From contig NZ_SMZR01000001.1 of assembly GCF_004358665.1 (NCBI RefSeq), forward strand, positions 682,001 through 746,000: a stretch of 64,000 bases of DNA, written 5' to 3'. A program made the translations under genes and the position numbers. The notes under the pieces were generated by a model that made no database searches, was not told the origin of the DNA, and saw nothing but the letters and a program-made list of their open reading frames with translations. The stretch is from Jeotgalibacillus sp. S-D1. GTDB taxonomy: Bacteria > Bacillota > Bacilli > Bacillales > Jeotgalibacillaceae. How positions within the stretch are numbered: position 1 is the stretch's first letter; each line of letters begins with the position of its first letter. Shown here piece after piece: positions 26,439 to 34,509 of the stretch.

Positions 26439-27904
26439 AAAAAGTTGTCATTATCGGAGCAGGGCTGGGCGGATTGGCGGCCGGCATCCAGCTTCAACAC
26501 GAGGGTTACCACGTAACGATAGTGGAAAAGAATGCACATGCCGGCGGGAAAATGATGCCGGTAAAAATCGGTGACTATTCCTTTGATTTTGGACCGAATA
26601 CGATTACCATGCCGGATGTATTTCGAAAAGTCCTGTCCAATGTAGGAGAATCACTTGATGATTATATTGAATTCGTTCGGCTGGATCATCATACGAAGAA
26701 TGTATTTTACTCTGGCGATTCATTTATTCAATCCACTAGCCCGGATGCAGTTATTAAGCAGCTCGCGGATTTGGATCCCACAGCAGCTCAAACGTACTGG
26801 GATTACTTAAAGGAAGTTCAGCGGCTTTACAAGCAGTCGGAGCACGGATTTTTTCATCGCACATTTCAAAGCTGGCTGGATTATTTGTCTCCATCCCTCA
26901 CAAAGGCATTCTTTTCAGTCAGGCCTTTAGAGACGATGAATCATTTTCACTCCCGCTACTTTAAAAATAAAGAAATTCTTCAGGTTTTTAATCGCTACGC
27001 GACCTATATCGGCTCTTCCCCTTATAAAACCCCTGCAACTTTCTCGATGATCGGGTATCTGGAAATGACTGAAGGTGTTTTTACGATAAAGGGAGGAAAT
27101 CCTAATCTCGCTCAAGCATTTGTTGAGGTATTTAAAAAATTAGGAGGTAGTCTGCATCTTGAACAAGAGGTTTCACAGGTTATCGTCCGTGATCAGACCG
27201 CTGCAGGTGTGCAATTAGCCAGTGGCATGGAGGTTCCTGCAGACACAGTAATTATCAATGGTGATTTTATTACGGCAACTAAACAACTAATTAGCGAGGA
27301 GCTTAGACCTTCTTTGCCCAATAAAAAACTAGATTCTTATGAGCCTTCAATATCTGCATTTGTTATTTTGGCAGGATTAAAGAAATATCAGCAGGACATT
27401 CATCACCATCAGGTGTTTTTTCCTGAAGATTACAAGCGGGAATTCAGTGATATTTTTGAAAAAAATCAGCTTCCGGAAGACCCCACTGTCTATATTTGCC
27501 ATAGCGCATATACAGACCGGAGCATATCAAAGGGAAGCAATTTATTTATTTTAGTCAATGCCCCTGCCGTTAACATGAAGAGCGGTGAGGAGATAGACCG
27601 CTATAAAAATAAAATTTATGATCGACTGGAAAAAGAAGGTATTGATATTAGAGAAAATCTGGAGGTTGAAAAAGTGTATACGCCAGATTCCATTGCTCAT
27701 CTTTTTCACGCGTATAAAGGTGCACTTTACGGTGTTTCCTCCCATAAAAAAAGCGATGCATTTCTAAGGCCAAGAAATAAGAGCAAAGATATAAAAGCAC
27801 TATACTATGTCGGAGGAACCACTCATCCCGGCGGAGGGTCGCCAATGGTCACACTGAGTGGGTTAAACGTTGCAAAAAAAATCATCTTTAACGATAAGGC
27901 TTAG
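26435..27904 (+). CDS. CrtN/CrtP-type carotenoid desaturase or oxidase
   Basis: A 489-residue FAD-dependent enzyme of the CrtI/CrtN/CrtP family. The dinucleotide motif is IIGAGLGGLAAGIQLQ with the acidic partner VEKN, and the C-terminal signature is YVGGTTHPGGGSPMVTLSG. Related bacillary enzymes either desaturate C30 chains or oxidise their ends (CrtNb, CrtNc). Being last in an operon with a glycosyltransferase and acyltransferase suggests an end-group oxidase, but desaturase activity is not excluded. No crtM-like squalene synthase gene lies in the window. Confidence 0.82.
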   Translation: MKKVVIIGAGLGGLAAGIQLQHEGYHVTIVEKNAHAGGKMMPVKIGDYSFDFGPNTITMPDVFRKVLSNVGESLDDYIEFVRLDHHTKNVFYSGDSFIQSTSPDAVIKQLADLDPTAAQTYWDYLKEVQRLYKQSEHGFFHRTFQSWLDYLSPSLTKAFFSVRPLETMNHFHSRYFKNKEILQVFNRYATYIGSSPYKTPATFSMIGYLEMTEGVFTIKGGNPNLAQAFVEVFKKLGGSLHLEQEVSQVIVRDQTAAGVQLASGMEVPADTVIINGDFITATKQLISEELRPSLPNKKLDSYEPSISAFVILAGLKKYQQDIHHHQVFFPEDYKREFSDIFEKNQLPEDPTVYICHSAYTDRSISKGSNLFILVNAPAVNMKSGEEIDRYKNKIYDRLEKEGIDIRENLEVEKVYTPDSIAHLFHAYKGALYGVSSHKKSDAFLRPRNKSKDIKALYYVGGTTHPGGGSPMVTLSGLNVAKKIIFNDKA

Positions 27905-27997
27905 GAATGATATAGTAATAAAGTAAATAATTAAACGTATATTTACTAGAAAATGTGTATAATAGTCAAGTAAACAATTGATGATTGGAGTAAGACT

Positions 27998-29065
27998 ATG
28001 ACAAAGCGAGTACTATTTACAGGCGGAGGATCAGCTGGACATGTTTCTGTTAATGTTGCCCTGATTCCCAGATTCAAAGAAAAAGGATGGACCATCAGCT
28101 ATATTGGTTCACATAATGGCATTGAAAAAGAAATGATTACAAAACAATTTCCTGCGGTTCCTTATCACGGGATTGCCAGCGGTAAATTGAGAAGATATTT
28201 TTCCATGAAAAATTTCACCGATCCTTTCCGGGTTTTAGCAGGCGTCATGCAGGCATTTCGTGTGATTAAAAAAGAAAAGCCCGATGTTATTTTTTCTAAA
28301 GGCGGATTTGTTTCCGTACCTGTTTTACTGGCAGCCAAGATGGCGAAGGTCCCGGCAGTAATTCACGAATCAGATGTAACGCCGGGTCTGGCAAACAAAT
28401 TGGCCATTCCTTTTGCTACAAAAATATACACCACTTTTAAAGAAACGCTTCAATTTATGCCAGCTGACCGTTCCACTTGTGCAGGCGCAATTATCAGAGA
28501 AGACTTATTCTCAGGTTCGAGGGCAAAGGGTGAAGAACTAACTGAGCTTCATGCATCCAAACCCGTGCTGATGGTTATGGGCGGAAGCTTAGGTGCTCAA
28601 GGGATAAATAAAATCGTACGGGATTCACTTGATCAGCTGCTGGAGCACTTTTCCATCATTCATTTATGCGGGAAGGGCAATTTATTGCAAAAGCCAAGAG
28701 AAGGTTATGTGCAGTATGAATTTGTAACCGACGAACTGCCGCATTTGCTCGAGATCACAGATCTGGTTGTGTCACGAGCAGGATCAAATTCAATCTTTGA
28801 GTTTTTGGCTTTAAAAAAACCGATGCTTCTGATTCCTCTTCCCAGAGAATCCAGCAGAGGAGATCAAATCCTAAATGCAAACTCCTTTGTCCAGCATGGC
28901 TTTGCGCTTAAATTAGAAGAAGAGCATTTGACCCAGGAGTGTTTTATAACAACAGTGAGACAGCTTCGCGATCAGCAATGGTCGATGGTGGAAAAAATGG
29001 ATGAAGCACCGCCTTCCTACACGATTGACCAGATGGTGGATGAAATTGCTTCACTAACAAAATAA
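27998..29065 (+). CDS. MurG-like UDP-GlcNAc glycosyltransferase (paralogue)
   Basis: A 355-residue GT-B protein of the MurG family. Motifs: FTGGGSAGHVSVN near the N-terminus, HESDVTPGLANK, and the C-terminal donor site SRAGSNSIFEFLALKKPMLLIPLP. MurG adds GlcNAc to lipid I on the cytoplasmic membrane face. The gene stands alone, away from any mur or division cluster, and its first glycine loop (SAGH) differs from the classic TGGH, so I read it as the second MurG-type protein seen in several Bacilli. Whether it makes lipid II or glycosylates another lipid is open. Confidence 0.83.
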   Translation: MTKRVLFTGGGSAGHVSVNVALIPRFKEKGWTISYIGSHNGIEKEMITKQFPAVPYHGIASGKLRRYFSMKNFTDPFRVLAGVMQAFRVIKKEKPDVIFSKGGFVSVPVLLAAKMAKVPAVIHESDVTPGLANKLAIPFATKIYTTFKETLQFMPADRSTCAGAIIREDLFSGSRAKGEELTELHASKPVLMVMGGSLGAQGINKIVRDSLDQLLEHFSIIHLCGKGNLLQKPREGYVQYEFVTDELPHLLEITDLVVSRAGSNSIFEFLALKKPMLLIPLPRESSRGDQILNANSFVQHGFALKLEEEHLTQECFITTVRQLRDQQWSMVEKMDEAPPSYTIDQMVDEIASLTK

Positions 29066-29076
29066 TATCCGTTCTA

Positions 29077-29115
29077 AAAGGTGCTCTTTCGTTTTTTGAA
29101 AGGGTGCTTTTTTTA
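29077..29115 (+). terminator. Terminator after murG-like gene
   Basis: A hairpin with several G-T pairs (AGGTGCTCTTTC with GAAAGGGTGCTT) is followed by seven T. Confidence 0.65.
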
Positions 29116-29207
29116 GTGGTACAGTTAAGATAGCCTACTCTTACGTTTAGAACAAAATGGCGGGGGTAAAGTTGATTAGACACAGCTATCTGAAGGGATT
29201 GAAGAAA

Positions 29208-29867
29208 ATGAAAGAGAGACAAAATGTATTAGTTATCGGAGCAAACGGCACAACCGGCAGAATGGTTGTTGACCTGCTGGCTAAGAAAAGCTCATATTAT
29301 GCAATGGGCATGGTTCGCAATGAGGAACAAAAAGCAACAATTGAACAGCTTGGAGGACTACCAGTGTTGGGAAATCTGGAGGAAGATTTCAGCAGCGCAT
29401 ATAAAGATGTAGATGTTGTAATTTTCGCTGCAGGATCCGGAGGAAATACCGGACCGGATAAAACAAAATCGGTTGATAAAGAAGGGGCCATTAAAGCAAT
29501 TGATTATGCAAAAGCGCATGGTGTGAAGAAGTTTATCATGCTGAGTGCCCTCGGAGCAGAAGATCCTTCCCAGCTTGATCTCGACGAAAGCATGGAAGTG
29601 TATTATGATGCCAAGCACGCCGCTGATGTCCATTTGGAAAAAAGTGGTTTAACATACACAATTATTCGCCCGGGTGCGCTGACAGATGAAGATGCAAAAG
29701 GGACAATTCGGGCAGAAGAGATTCTTGAAAACCGCGATGGGGACATTACCCGGGCAGATGTTGCAGCTGTACTGGTGCAAGCAGTTAACATGGACGGGCT
29801 TAACAATAAAGCAATTGAAATCCTTAACGACGAAACAGATATAATAACTGCTCTTAATAGAGCATAA
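29208..29867 (+). CDS. Atypical SDR, NAD(P)-binding protein (NmrA/YhfK-like)
   Basis: A 219-residue single-domain Rossmann protein. The motif VIGANGTTGRMVVDLL is the GxxGxxG of atypical SDRs, followed by FAAGSGGNTGPDKTKSVD and KFIMLSALGAED, as in YhfK-type NAD(P)-binding proteins. Function is unknown in the group; isomerase, reductase and sensor roles are possible. I chose the ATG at 29208 because AAGGG lies upstream and the dinucleotide motif then sits near the N-terminus; the longer frame from 29157 lacks a ribosome binding site. Confidence 0.78.
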   Translation: MKERQNVLVIGANGTTGRMVVDLLAKKSSYYAMGMVRNEEQKATIEQLGGLPVLGNLEEDFSSAYKDVDVVIFAAGSGGNTGPDKTKSVDKEGAIKAIDYAKAHGVKKFIMLSALGAEDPSQLDLDESMEVYYDAKHAADVHLEKSGLTYTIIRPGALTDEDAKGTIRAEEILENRDGDITRADVAAVLVQAVNMDGLNNKAIEILNDETDIITALNRA

Positions 29868-29869
29868 GG

Positions 29870-29902
29870 AAAAGTCCACGCGAGAGACCGCGTGGACTTT
29901 TT
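29870..29902. terminator. Bidirectional terminator
   Basis: AAAAGTCCACGCG pairs perfectly with CGCGTGGACTTTT. It lies between the convergent SDR and GNAT genes. Confidence 0.88.
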
Positions 29903-30452
29903 ATGCTTCAAGCGCTTCTTCCTGAACATCGAGCTTTCGCATAATATGGAAGGTATACAGATCCTTGGAGATTTCATATAAATTGTACATTTTTTCTTCA
30001 GCATTGATCTGATCATAAATATGCTGCTTTGATTCGTTCGCTAATACGGTATAAGGCAGTTTTTCTGCTGCTTTTTGAGAACGCACATTTGCTTTTCTGA
30101 TCTTCATATAAACTGTTTCAATCCCCAGCTCATAAAATAATTCCTTAAAGAAAGCTTCCTTGGCAAGCAGATTATATCCTTTGCCATGATACGGTTTTCC
30201 GAGCCATGTGGCAAGAAATCCTGCGTCGCCTTCTACATCAAATAAATTGATCGTGCCGATGGGAGAACCCCACTCATCCATGATCGTTCTCGAAATAAGT
30301 TCGCCTTTTTCTTCGGCTTCGATGGTTTGTTTCGTTAAGAAAACAAGCTCATCAGGCGACTGGGCTTTTTGGCGCACAAAAGGGAAGACTTCCGGATGCA
30401 CCATCAACTCGAAAAGCGCTTGGCTTTCGTGTATGTCCCGTTTTTTGATCAT
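29901..30452 (-). CDS. GNAT family N-acetyltransferase (RimL-like)
   Basis: A 183-residue GNAT protein. The acetyl-CoA binding segment is LGKPYHGKGYNLLAKEAF, with the preceding GTINLFDV strand and the later RKANVRSQKAAEKL typical of RimJ/RimL-type members. The acceptor (protein N-terminus, antibiotic or small amine) is unknown. The ribosome binding site on the minus strand is GGAGGGG, 7 nt before ATG. About 90 nt upstream of the start lies a tRNA-like sequence with two further hairpins, so the message probably has a long folded leader. Confidence 0.82.
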   Translation of the reverse strand: MIKKRDIHESQALFELMVHPEVFPFVRQKAQSPDELVFLTKQTIEAEEKGELISRTIMDEWGSPIGTINLFDVEGDAGFLATWLGKPYHGKGYNLLAKEAFFKELFYELGIETVYMKIRKANVRSQKAAEKLPYTVLANESKQHIYDQINAEEKMYNLYEISKDLYTFHIMRKLDVQEEALEA

Positions 30453-30474
30453 GGTTTACCCCTCCATAAAAGGG

Positions 30475-30543
30475 CAGTATCCTAGTAGGACTGCGATACT
30501 CACCCTCGAAATTTTTCATAACGTTCATAAAAAATTTCGGGGT
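30475..30543 (-). promoter_or_regulatory. Two hairpins between tRNA-like element and GNAT start
   Basis: Minus strand: CGAAATTTTT pairs with AAAAATTTCG, extended by CCC/GGG across a bulge; this alternates with the acceptor-like pairing of the tRNA-like element. Then GCAGT...ACTGC (with CCT/AGG inside) folds just before the ribosome binding site. Mutually exclusive stems are consistent with a regulated leader, but no function is shown. Confidence 0.4.
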
Positions 30544-30618
30544 GGGAATCGAACCCACTAGAACCAGTCAAAAACCTGGTGGCGCACCATTTGCCTTCCC
30601 TCCATTAAAGACCCTCAA
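30530..30618 (-). other. tRNA-like element in the GNAT gene leader
   Basis: On the minus strand a canonical T arm is present: GTGGG-TTCGATT-CCCAC (30542-30558), next to an anticodon-like arm ACCAG-GTTTTTGA-CTGGT (30563-30580) whose loop has 8 instead of 7 nt. TTTTGAGGG upstream can pair with CCCCGAAA downstream as an acceptor-like stem with one bulge. The D-arm region is too long (about 29 nt) and no CCA is encoded. It is not a standard tRNA; it may be a degenerate tRNA or a tRNA-mimicking leader. Confidence 0.5.
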
Positions 30619-30741
30619 AATAGCCCCATGGCATCATTGTATTAAAACTAATGACAGTTTGTTCTACATATTTGCAATTAAATCATACAAAAAAAATCAG
30701 GGTTTGAAAATAGTTTTTTTGTATGAAATGTGTAAAGATTT

Positions 30742-31869
30742 TTAAGAATTTTTATAGACGAATTCCCCATAAATCATTGTAAAGGAAGGTTTTGCCATAA
30801 AGTGAAACGGATGCTGGCTCCAGAGTACTAAATCGGCCTCTTTTCCGGCTTCAATACTCCCCACACGGTCCTCAATCCCAAGGTTTCTGGCAGGTCCCAT
30901 CGTTACTGCTTCAAGCGCTTTTTCAATTGTGAGCCCTTCCCGCACAGCAATGGCTGCACAAACATTTAAGTACTGGATTGGGGTATAAGGATGGTCGGTT
31001 GTAATGGAAATATCGATGCCCTGATCTGATAATTTATGGTATGTTTTCCAAGATTTATTTTTGAGCTCGACTTTTGATTTCCGCGTAATGGTAGGACCTA
31101 TGCAAACCTTGCTTTTAGACCGGATGAGTTCATCTATAATTAAATGGCCTTCTGTACAATGTTCTATCCGAAGGTCCAAGTCAAATTCTTCTGCAAATCG
31201 AATCGCAGAAACAATGTCATCTGCCCTGTGAGCATGAATTCTTACTGGAATCTCCCTGTTTAATGCCTTTTTAATCGGTGCTATTCGAATATCTTCGGGA
31301 TGGGCAGAATGTTTCGCGTGGTAAAATGCCTCTCTTAGCATCCCCATAATCCCCATTCTGGTAATGGAGTCGTTGCTGCCATTGGAATGCATTCTTTTTG
31401 GATTTTCTCCAAGAGCAATTTTAAGCCCTGAGGATTCCTTTACAATCATCGATTGGATGATATTTCCGTTGGTTTTAATTACTGTACTTACCCCTCCGAT
31501 AACATTTGCACTGCCTGGCAGAACATTAACGGTTGTAATGCCATGGGCAATCGCATTTCGGAATCCCTCATCCAATGGATAGATCCCGTCAATTGCACGT
31601 ATATGAGGCGTTAAAGGCTCAATGGATTCATTGGCGTCATTGCCAGCCCAGCCTGTTCCCTCATCATATAGGCCAAGGTGGGTGTGCACATCAATCATCC
31701 CAGGCATCAGATGCTGTCCATTGCAATCATACTCAAAACATCCGGAGGGAGCTTTAATGGAATCTCCTACTTGTAAAATTAATCCGTTTTCAATTAACAC
31801 ATCACCATATTCGATCATGGGTGATGTGATGGGATAGATGAGTGCATTTTTTAACAATAGTTTACTCAT
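30742..31869 (-). CDS. Metal-dependent amidohydrolase (imidazolonepropionase-like, COG1228)
   Basis: A 375-residue amidohydrolase. Metal ligands are visible in order: HTH in MPGMIDVHTHLG, histidines in RIHAHRADD and RIEHCTEGH, and the catalytic aspartate in SITTDHPY. No transport signal is present, so it is cytoplasmic. Relatives hydrolyse cyclic amides or dipeptides; here the substrate is unknown. The C-terminal GSIEAGKEADLVLW is the typical return of the chain to the small beta domain. Single gene; a cluster of two other hut genes is absent, so it is not called HutI. Confidence 0.87.
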   Translation of the reverse strand: MSKLLLKNALIYPITSPMIEYGDVLIENGLILQVGDSIKAPSGCFEYDCNGQHLMPGMIDVHTHLGLYDEGTGWAGNDANESIEPLTPHIRAIDGIYPLDEGFRNAIAHGITTVNVLPGSANVIGGVSTVIKTNGNIIQSMIVKESSGLKIALGENPKRMHSNGSNDSITRMGIMGMLREAFYHAKHSAHPEDIRIAPIKKALNREIPVRIHAHRADDIVSAIRFAEEFDLDLRIEHCTEGHLIIDELIRSKSKVCIGPTITRKSKVELKNKSWKTYHKLSDQGIDISITTDHPYTPIQYLNVCAAIAVREGLTIEKALEAVTMGPARNLGIEDRVGSIEAGKEADLVLWSQHPFHFMAKPSFTMIYGEFVYKNS

Positions 31870-32089
31870 GAGGCACCTCTTGCTGTTTTTATTTCATTCT
31901 TTAGCTTATTTTACTGTATGATACAAAAAGTGAAAAGGCTTACCGTATTATCTGCTCATACTGTTTAAACATCCCTAAAATTTTCGGGGGATGAAGTGAG
32001 TATTTTTTACTAAATTGTTTTAATCATCTATAATTAGATTGGAAAATAGATATAGACATAAAGTAGTTAAACAAAAGGGGAAAAGAATA

Positions 32090-32938
32090 TTGATTACATT
32101 TGAAGATATCAAGCCGCAATCCTATACTGATTTTAGTGAAGCAGCCGAGAATGTTTTAAAATTAATGAGTCATTTTATAAATATTAACACTCTTTTTATT
32201 GCCAAAAATGATTTAAATACAAATCAAATTGTAAAGGTAATGAACCGGGAAGATGAACTTCTAAAAGAAGGTTCAACAATGCCTTTTCAAGAAACGTTAT
32301 GCCGGTTAAGTGTTGACAGTGGAAATGAAATATTATTAATTGATGACATAAACAAACACGAGAAGACTAGAAATATGGAGGTTACAAAAAATCTGGGCGG
32401 GGGTTCATTTATCGGGATTCCTATTTATTATGAAGACGGAAAAAATTATGGAACGATCTGCGGTTTGGATAATAAACATTTTGAATTCGACGAAAAGCAT
32501 GTGGAACTCTTTACTACTATATCCTCACTTTTGACATATGTGCTGGAACTGGAGCATGCTCATAACCAGATTCAATCTTTATCAGCCCCCATTGTCCCGA
32601 TAACGAAAGGGATTGCGGTACTGCCGATTATAGGTGATGTTACCGATGAAAGATACGAAATCATCACGCGTAAAGCTCTGAAAAGCTGTGAAATCATGGA
32701 TCTTAATTATTTGGTTATTGATCTATCCGGTATTCTGCACATTAATGATTCGATCGGATTTTCCATTGAAAAAATGGTCTCTATGCTTAGATTGGTTGGG
32801 ACGACGCCAGTTCTGACAGGAGTCAGACCAGACCTTGCTCTAAAAATCACCCAGCTTTCGTTAGCTGATTTTAATGATATTATTGTTGAATCAAACCTTG
32901 AATTAGCATTGAAGAGGATAGGGCTTGCTTTTAATTAA
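32090..32938 (+). CDS. GAF-STAS protein, RsbR-like stress regulator
   Basis: A 282-residue soluble protein. The first half (to about 160) is a GAF-type sensor domain with TLCRLSVDSGNEILLIDDI and FIGIPIYYEDGKNYGTICGLDN; the second (about 175-282) is a STAS domain with VIDLSGILHINDS and VGTTPVLTGVRPDLA. The STAS part resembles RsbR co-antagonists of the stressosome, and the serine in NDS sits where RsbR has a phosphorylated threonine. The TTG at 32090 follows AAAAGGGG; a longer TTG frame from 32039 has no ribosome binding site. No RsbS or RsbT gene is adjacent. Confidence 0.8.
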   Translation: MITFEDIKPQSYTDFSEAAENVLKLMSHFININTLFIAKNDLNTNQIVKVMNREDELLKEGSTMPFQETLCRLSVDSGNEILLIDDINKHEKTRNMEVTKNLGGGSFIGIPIYYEDGKNYGTICGLDNKHFEFDEKHVELFTTISSLLTYVLELEHAHNQIQSLSAPIVPITKGIAVLPIIGDVTDERYEIITRKALKSCEIMDLNYLVIDLSGILHINDSIGFSIEKMVSMLRLVGTTPVLTGVRPDLALKITQLSLADFNDIIVESNLELALKRIGLAFN

Positions 32939-33021
32939 CCTTCAGTAATCAATTGTTTGCGGACAGACTCTTTCATATCTTTTTATAAATGGCATAGGAT
33001 GAGAAGTAAAAGGAGAATTCC

Positions 33022-33588
33022 GTGATTAAGAAAAGTTTAGCCATTGTCTTTGGAAGCCTGATCTTAAGTATTGGCATCAATGCTTTTTTGGTGCCATTTC
33101 ATCTGCTTGATGGCGGAATGATCGGTTTAGCTCTTATCCTTCATTATTTTTGGGATGTACAAGCAGGACTGGCTATGATTTTGTTAAGCTGTCCTTTATT
33201 TATCTATGCCTGGTTTAAGCAGCGTACATATTTTTATAACAGCTTACATGGTCTGCTTGTCTCTTCCTTGATGATTGACTGGCTGTCCCCTTTAAGGTAT
33301 GCATTTAGCTTTCCGCTTCCCCTCAGTTCATTAGCAGGAGGGCTCTTTATTGGAGCTGGCATAGGATTAATGCTTCGATTTGAAACCAGCACGGGCGGTA
33401 CTGATTTGATTGCTCAAATGATTTCAAAAGCTATGAAATTAAATGTAGGAGCGGTGATTTTTTTAGTTGATGGAATTGTTGTCCTACTGGGGTATAAAGT
33501 GATTGGACTTGAAGGTTTTTTGTATTCATGCGTGGTGATTTGCATTGTAGGCTTAACGACTTCGCTTATTGTTAGCAGGCAGGAATAA
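33022..33588 (+). CDS. YitT-family membrane protein, short form
   Basis: A 188-residue protein with five or six membrane spans. The N-terminal FGSLILSIGINAFLVPFHLL, then GGMIGLALIL and RFETSTGGTDLIAQM are YitT-family signatures. YitT proteins of B. subtilis (about 280 residues) carry a C-terminal DUF2179 domain; this one ends right after the membrane region and is a natural short form, not a frameshift, since no continuation is seen. Function unknown. GTG start after AAAGGAGAA. The next gene begins 28 nt later, probably in the same transcript. Confidence 0.78.
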   Translation: MIKKSLAIVFGSLILSIGINAFLVPFHLLDGGMIGLALILHYFWDVQAGLAMILLSCPLFIYAWFKQRTYFYNSLHGLLVSSLMIDWLSPLRYAFSFPLPLSSLAGGLFIGAGIGLMLRFETSTGGTDLIAQMISKAMKLNVGAVIFLVDGIVVLLGYKVIGLEGFLYSCVVICIVGLTTSLIVSRQE

Positions 33589-33615
33589 TGAGCAGTATGT
33601 GGAGGCTGATTATCT

Positions 33616-34077
33616 GTGCATGAGTGGTTTTCCATCCTCTTGACAGGAGTTACAGCAGCAATTGTCAGCACTGCATTACATTATTTTTTTCAATTGAAAA
33701 TAGAACGAAGAAAAAAAGATGAGAAAATTATCAGGGATTTGTATGGGCCTATCTTTAACATTTTGGGAGAAAAGATAATTATAGGAGAAGGCTACCAGGG
33801 GATTGATCAGGATCAGCTAAAAGCAATACGCAATATTATGGATAAAAACCCCTTTATTGTAGATCGGGCGCTGGAAGAAATCACATATAACTTTTTGGAA
33901 AAAGAATTTACCAATTTGAGCAAATTATTTCTTAATCAAATACCGCCAATTAACCTCATTTTTGATGAAGACAGAAAACTATTAGAGCATGTACTGTTTC
34001 GATACAACGAAAAAAGAAAGGCGCTGGGTCTGCCTTTTGACGAAGCTTACTTAAATATAAGAAAGTTACATCCATAG
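33616..34077 (+). CDS. Unknown protein with N-terminal membrane segment
   Basis: A 153-residue protein that I do not recognise. Residues 4-24 form one membrane span (LLTGVTAAIVSTALHYFF), followed by a basic stretch KIERRKKDEKIIRDLYGP and a helical, charged cytoplasmic domain. The GTG start at 33616 has GGAGG 10 nt upstream. It follows the YitT-like gene and is closed by a strong terminator. Type of topology suggests a membrane-anchored cytosolic domain; function not assignable. Confidence 0.7.
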   Translation: MHEWFSILLTGVTAAIVSTALHYFFQLKIERRKKDEKIIRDLYGPIFNILGEKIIIGEGYQGIDQDQLKAIRNIMDKNPFIVDRALEEITYNFLEKEFTNLSKLFLNQIPPINLIFDEDRKLLEHVLFRYNEKRKALGLPFDEAYLNIRKLHP

Positions 34078-34112
34078 ATCAAAGTAAAGCTGCCCTTTAC
34101 TTTGATCTTTTT
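34077..34112 (+). terminator. Strong terminator
   Basis: GATCAAAGTAAAG pairs perfectly with CTTTACTTTGATC (loop CTGCC), followed by five T. It overlaps the preceding stop codon. Confidence 0.92.
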
Positions 34113-34218
34113 GTGTGCTGTCATTTACATTATATTAACCCGAAGGATATATAAATGTAACCTTATTGAAAACATTTACATTACTTTTTCTGGTATAATA
34201 AAGATGGAGGTGGAAGGA

Positions 34219-34413
34219 TTGAATAAAATTGAGCTCACTAAAAAAGTTACAACGATTATTGAAAAACTTGATTCCGGGCGTATTAAATTTGTTAGTCCTA
34301 ATGATCCGACCATTACTGCTATTCACAATATAGAAAAAGATGAAGAAGGGTATGTAAATCCTGCAACCGTTAATTCACTGGTAAAATCCTTCATTAAAAT
34401 TTCGGATATTTAA
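34219..34413 (+). CDS. Small unknown cytoplasmic protein
   Basis: A 64-residue protein starting with TTG at 34219, 8 nt after GGAGG; an in-frame ATG at 34204 coincides with the ribosome binding site and is less likely. An extended -10 (TGGTATAAT) lies about 20 nt upstream, so the transcript is short-leadered. The sequence opens NKIELTKKVTTIIEKL and is mixed alpha/beta with no cysteines or membrane span. I do not recognise the family. Confidence 0.6.
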   Translation: MNKIELTKKVTTIIEKLDSGRIKFVSPNDPTITAIHNIEKDEEGYVNPATVNSLVKSFIKISDI

Positions 34414-34509
34414 ATAACTCATACAATTAATTGCCCGTGCAGTATGCCGGGTATTTTATTTTGCCTGAAAGCTGAAAAAAACCACCTTCATAAAGAAGGC
34501 AGCTATGCT

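Noticed and set aside
30536-30618. Standard tRNA gene on the minus strand
   Set aside because: The anticodon-like loop has 8 nt, the D region is too long, the acceptor stem has a bulge and no CCA follows.
30208-30745. Plus-strand frames giving GGNRTH and MGIEPTR peptides
   Set aside because: These peptides are typical of antisense translation through tRNA T arms; here they cross the tRNA-like element and have no ribosome binding site.
31963-31992. Sigma-B-like promoter (GTTTAA ... GGGGGAT) before the GAF-STAS gene
   Set aside because: The spacer is 17-18 nt instead of about 12-15 and the -10 fits only partly; a CATCCC/GGGATG hairpin explains part of the pattern.
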